A stretch of DNA of 52,549 nucleotides. It comes from Ramicandelaber brevisporus. Lineage: Eukaryota > Kickxellomycota > Ramicandelaberales > Ramicandelaberaceae. Under the pieces are notes generated by a model. The model saw only the letters and a list, made by a program, of their open reading frames with translations, was not told the DNA's origin and made no database searches. Location of the stretch: NCBI GenBank assembly GCA_025201865.1, contig MU602738.1, forward strand, positions 9,417 to 61,965, written 5' to 3'. A program made the position numbers and the translations under genes. How positions within the stretch are numbered: the first letter of the stretch is position 1; every line of letters begins with the position of its first letter. Below, piece by piece: positions 49,612-52,549 of this stretch.

Positions 49612-50670
49612 ATGAACTCGCCTATTCCGTCTGACTTGGGCAACGAGTGCCGAAAGGTTGCCAAGATTCTCAACAGCTTCATTGACCCGGTTGTTGCAAA
49701 GGGTCCAGACAAGGTTATTCCCGCCGACATCTTGCAAACCTGCAAGGGCATCGCTGTTCTGACTGTCCTGAAGGCTGGCTTTTTGTGGTCGGGCAGAGTT
49801 GGCTCTGGTCTGGTCATTGCCCGTCTCCCCAATGGAGAATGGTCGGCTCCGTCCAGCATTGCCACGGCTGGCGTTGGCTTTGGTGGCCAGATTGGAGGCG
49901 AGCTGACTGACTTTGTAATCATCCTGAACTCGGTTGATGCAGTCAAGGCGTTCAGCCACGGAGGCAACGTGACTCTTGGCGGCGCATTGTCTGTCGCTGC
50001 TGGTCCATTTGGCCGCACTGCTGAGGCGTCGGGCACAATTGCCAATACCGCTGCGATCTTCTCTTACTCCAAGTCAAAGGGTCTGTTTGCCGGTATCTCC
50101 ATTGAGGGCTCTGTCATTGTTGAGCGCAAGGACGCCAATGCCAAGTTCTATGGCGGCCCAGTTTCCGCAAAGGAGCTGCTGTCTGGAGCTGTTGCTGCCC
50201 CAGCTGCTGCCAACATTCTCTACCGTGCTCTTGTTGTGCGCTCGACTGCCCCAATGCCTGGTGCATCTACTGCTGCTGGCCAAGGTTCATCTGATACCTA
50301 TGCCTCTTCTAGCGCTTCTCGTCGCACGTATCTCCATGACGATGCTGCATCTTCATCATCCCCGTCTACTCAGCGTGAGGAGTACCAGCCATCTCTGAAG
50401 CTTGCTCAAAGCGTGCGCGGTGGAGGCACTCTAAGCGGAGCAACCTCTGGCAGCATTCGCAGACCGCCACCACCTCCGCCACAGGAGAAGAAGGGCGACA
50501 TTGCAGAAGCATTGTACGATTTCGCAGGCGAACAAGATGGAGACTTGCCATTCAAAAAGGGTGATATCATTACAATCACAACTAAAACCAATGATCAAAA
50601 TGACTGGTGGGAAGGTGTCTGCAATGGCAGATCAGGTTCATTCCCTGCCAATTATACTACTCTGATTTAA
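49612..50670 (+). CDS. SYLF and SH3 domain protein (Ysc84/Lsb3 type)
   Basis: The product is 352 residues. An N-terminal SYLF domain (about 1-205) contains LQTCKGIAVLTVLKAGFLWSGRVGSGLVIARL, GFGGQIGGELTDFVIILNS and GLFAGISIEGSVIVER. A Ser/Thr-rich linker with RRPPPPPPQ follows, and a C-terminal SH3 (about 295-352) has ALYDF, WWEG and PANY. Family members bind phosphoinositides and actin through SYLF and Las17/WASP-pathway partners through SH3, at cortical actin patches in endocytosis. Length and order agree with fungal Ysc84/Lsb3. Confidence 0.95.
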   Translation: MNSPIPSDLGNECRKVAKILNSFIDPVVAKGPDKVIPADILQTCKGIAVLTVLKAGFLWSGRVGSGLVIARLPNGEWSAPSSIATAGVGFGGQIGGELTDFVIILNSVDAVKAFSHGGNVTLGGALSVAAGPFGRTAEASGTIANTAAIFSYSKSKGLFAGISIEGSVIVERKDANAKFYGGPVSAKELLSGAVAAPAAANILYRALVVRSTAPMPGASTAAGQGSSDTYASSSASRRTYLHDDAASSSSPSTQREEYQPSLKLAQSVRGGGTLSGATSGSIRRPPPPPPQEKKGDIAEALYDFAGEQDGDLPFKKGDIITITTKTNDQNDWWEGVCNGRSGSFPANYTTLI

Positions 50671-51385
50671 ACAGCCATTTTTCATTTTCATTTTCATTTT
50701 TCACTCTCATTTTCATTTTTAACGCTCTTTTATTTTTTTGGTTTACTATTATCAACTTCGGTGAGGTTCATTATTGGTTGTTGATTATTATGATGCTGTC
50801 ATTGTTGTCGCTATCGTTGTCGCTATCGTTGTTGTTGAGCTAATTGCTCTATTTTTACTTTGTGTTAGCAGTTTAAGTCAAACTCTCTGCTATTAGCCAG
50901 ACCTTCGGACCCGCGGTTCAGTCCCCTCTCCCCGCTATATTAGCCGAACGAGCGGGTCCGAAATACACTCGCCCAATGCTAATGACCCTGACGATCGGTC
51001 CGTCCTGACCTTAAATACATGCCCACCGTTTAGACATTCATTGCTGCTTGATTTGAAAGATAGAACACTTATTCCTAGTAATCTCCGTGGCCGGTTATTC
51101 CAACACTTTGTTTTAATCAAGAATGATGGCTGTTGGATCAGTCAATATTATCATCAATGACGTTTGGCAAATTAGCCGGTTTATTAATCCGCCTCCTGAA
51201 ATCTGGATTAAAGTTGAGGGCTCGCCACACTGTATTTAAGGAACCAGCAGGTGTTGGCTGTCCAAACGGGAGAGGGAAACAACAATCAATAGAGTACAGC
51301 CATCATCATCATCATCATCATCATCATCAGCAGACTACCTTTATCTTTTCCCCTCTACTTTTTTTCTTTTCTTTCCAGTTCAACC
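50671..51385. promoter_or_regulatory. Spacer with hairpin and (CAT)n leader
   Basis: TTTTCA repeats (50680-50725) form the 3' flank of the SYLF gene. An inverted repeat (50904-50962) is listed separately. TATTTAAG near 51232 and (CAT)n at 51300-51330 precede the secreted-protein gene. The TTTCTTTCCAG just before the ATG could be a splice acceptor of a leader intron. Confidence 0.4.
50904..50962. repeat. 59-bp hairpin with 11-bp perfect arms
   Basis: TTCGGACCCGC (50904-50914) is the exact reverse complement of GCGGGTCCGAA (50952-50962). The stem extends inward with GTTC/GAAC after a two-base bulge. GCTATTAGCC-like sequence occurs just outside the left arm and again in the loop. It could be a foldback element or a structured RNA; it has no coding content. 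Confidence 0.6.
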
Positions 51386-51853
51386 ATGATGCTACGACTC
51401 GCCTATGTGACACTTCTTGCGGTGGTGCTGACTGCTGGCAATGTGGGCGCAATTGGCACCAACATGCCTCCATGCCAAGGCACAGATGCTCCCGGCTACA
51501 TTATGGTTTGCGATCAGCCAAAGTCAAGGACAAGCTCTGCCTCTAGCAACTGCGAGCCAATTAGCAGTCTAGAACACTGCAACTCAATATCAACCGACGG
51601 GTTCGTCAACCACGGATTCCCGCCACTAGTGGCAATCTCATCCCCATCAAAGGCATCGGCTGTGACAACTGAGCCTAAAGTGTCCGGAGCACCAGTTACG
51701 ATTCGTGCAGGTGGTCATTATCAATGCACAGTGTTTTCGTCACTCGGATGCAGCGGCAAGAACACAACAGTTACAAATACGGGAGGCTCAGAGTTTTCAT
51801 TCAAGCCAAAGTCATTCAATTGTCCCTGTATTCCTTTCCCTGTTAAACTTTAA
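51386..51853 (+). CDS. Small secreted Cys-containing protein
   Basis: The product is 155 residues with a signal peptide (about 1-22, LAYVTLLAVVLTAGNVGA) and a Ser/Thr/Pro-rich mature part. Eight or so cysteines occur as CQGTD, VCDQ, NCEP, HCNS, QCTV, GCSG and NCPC. It has possible N-glycosylation at NTT. I recognise no family. The last codons PVKL-stop are written by TGTTAAACTTTAA, one copy of a 13-bp direct repeat that bounds a small inverted-repeat segment downstream, so the native C-terminus may have been replaced. Confidence 0.7.
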   Translation: MMLRLAYVTLLAVVLTAGNVGAIGTNMPPCQGTDAPGYIMVCDQPKSRTSSASSNCEPISSLEHCNSISTDGFVNHGFPPLVAISSPSKASAVTTEPKVSGAPVTIRAGGHYQCTVFSSLGCSGKNTTVTNTGGSEFSFKPKSFNCPCIPFPVKL

Positions 51854-51942
51854 GGTGGGCCGTGTTTTACGTAAAATCATCTGTCCTACAAGTTTTCCTA
51901 AATTTTTCGTGGGTGTGGCCCACCCGTGCTGTTAAACTTTAA
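51841..51942. repeat. Small inverted-repeat element at the 3' end of the secreted-protein gene
   Basis: TGTTAAACTTTAA occurs at 51841-51853 and again at 51930-51942. Between the copies, GGTGGGCC (51854-51861) faces its reverse complement GGCCCACC (51917-51924). The 13-mer is almost palindromic itself. The unit looks like a miniature transposon or a remnant of one; the exact ends are unclear. Confidence 0.5.
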
Positions 51943-51953
51943 CCAAAAAAACT

Positions 51954-52045
51954 CCTAAATGAAATGAGATTAAAAACAAACAAACAAACAAACAAACAAA
52001 CAAGCAGACAAACAGACGAATAGATAAATAGATAAATGAATTAAG
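51954..52045. repeat. (AAAC)n and (ATAG)n simple repeats
   Basis: An (AAAC)n run at about 51974-52005 then AGATAAAT units, in the convergent spacer before the last gene. Confidence 0.5.
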
Positions 52046-52071
52046 CATTAGATGCCGTAAGAGCAAGTGGC

Positions 52072-52536
52072 TTAGTTATATGGCCGATCAAAGGATAGCT
52101 CGCTTTTAAAGTCGATTGAAGATAGACGCAGATCCGAAGCAGGCGTCTTGGGGATGACTGGAGGCTGGTGTTTGAAATATGAAAAGAATGAAGACTGTCG
52201 ACCATTGGCTATATCTGGCGTGGCTGAACTTGTAGTTGTGGCGCGACCGCTCGGAAGTGGTGGCATCGACGGGTGATGGCTAGTTGTTGGGTCGTAGATA
52301 ATGAGCATCGTGGCGTCCTCAATGTCTGAAGATTGGCTCTGCTGCAGCCGCTGTTGTGTCAATCTTGGAGACTCGATAACTGAGTCCTGCGTGTTGGAGA
52401 TGGAGTGGGTTATTTGCGATGGACGAGCAGGCTGTGACCATTGGATTTCATTAACATATTCTTGTGACTCTGAAGGTGCTGTAAGGAAGACTGGCTGGCT
52501 TGTCTGTGATACACTCGGCTGGTTTTGAGCAGTCAT
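52072..52536 (-). CDS. Ser/Thr/Gln/Pro-rich disordered protein
   Basis: The frame starts at an ATG (52536) near the window edge and encodes 154 residues, almost wholly polar (many Gln, Ser, Thr and Pro), with no signal peptide, cysteine or membrane helix. A short less disordered patch is DATMLIIYDPTT and another SFFSYFKHQPPVIP. It looks like an intrinsically disordered cytosolic or nuclear protein. It could also be the last exon of a longer gene extending beyond the window. Not recognised. Confidence 0.55.
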   Translation of the reverse strand: MTAQNQPSVSQTSQPVFLTAPSESQEYVNEIQWSQPARPSQITHSISNTQDSVIESPRLTQQRLQQSQSSDIEDATMLIIYDPTTSHHPSMPPLPSGRATTTSSATPDIANGRQSSFFSYFKHQPPVIPKTPASDLRLSSIDFKSELSFDRPYN

Positions 52537-52549
52537 TTTAACAGTCTTC

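Noticed and set aside
1-52549. tRNA, 5S rRNA, U6 and CRISPR arrays
   Set aside because: I looked for B-box-like GGTTCRANNCC with matching acceptor stems and for spaced direct repeats and found none. Short tandem repeats here are microsatellites. A covariance-model scan would be decisive.

Overview
The window looks like nuclear DNA of a compact, intron-poor fungus. At least 20 confidently identified protein genes, some over 3 kb, read as single uninterrupted frames. The gene set is fungal: a class I hydrophobin, a SYLF-SH3 (Ysc84/Lsb3-type) protein, Dbp10, PEX3, GPI11/PIG-F and a secreted tyrosinase. Glutamine runs from mixed CAA/CAG codons and microsatellites in leaders and spacers are everywhere. 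I cannot name the species. Intron poverty and polyQ richness would fit some early-diverging lineages (Kickxellomycotina-like) or an Ustilaginomycotina-like genome. The hydrophobin points towards Dikarya or a transferred gene. No rRNA, tRNA or CRISPR was seen.

Layout. 1-2.9 kb: a modular C2H2 zinc-finger gene, entering from the left edge and broken by a 152-bp element with terminal inverted repeats, then a hydrophobin. 3-6.2 kb: MCM3 (minus). 6.7-8.7 kb: a tiny defensin-like secreted peptide and a secreted Arg/Lys/Gln-rich repeat protein. 9.2-19.9 kb: an AMSH-type JAMM deubiquitinase (with an assembly gap), divergent from two members of a FYVE-like zinc-finger family. 20.1-23.9 kb: tyrosinase, two converging SERCA-type Ca2+-ATPase amino termini meeting at a 10-N gap, and GPI11. 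24-29.6 kb: a small secreted protein, a short SF3A1 and DBP10. 30.1-33.9 kb: a four-helix membrane protein and an MFS transporter. 35.9-38.8 kb: the third FYVE-like family member, with a RING. 39.1-42.5 kb: a peroxisomal block of two divergent hotdog thioesterase-like proteins, both ending in SKL, followed by PEX3. 42.5-45.2 kb: a repeat-rich spacer with one Cys-rich small ORF. 45.2-49.1 kb: two tandem LAT-type amino-acid permeases. 49.6-52.5 kb: SYLF-SH3, a small secreted protein and a disordered protein.

Most interesting. (1) The two hotdog proteins have lost complementary halves of the ACOT13/PaaI active site, which suggests an obligate peroxisomal heterodimer. (2) Three paralogues share polyQ regions, a FYVE-like zinc finger and a conserved PE-x-(V/I/D)-F...YD motif. 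Two carry a C-terminal RING, and one of these is divergent from an endosomal-type deubiquitinase. (3) There is a CS-alpha-beta peptide candidate, a possible Kex2-processed repeat protein, and two different small inverted-repeat insertions touching gene ends. Two assembly gaps must be resolved before the AMSH and SERCA loci are used.
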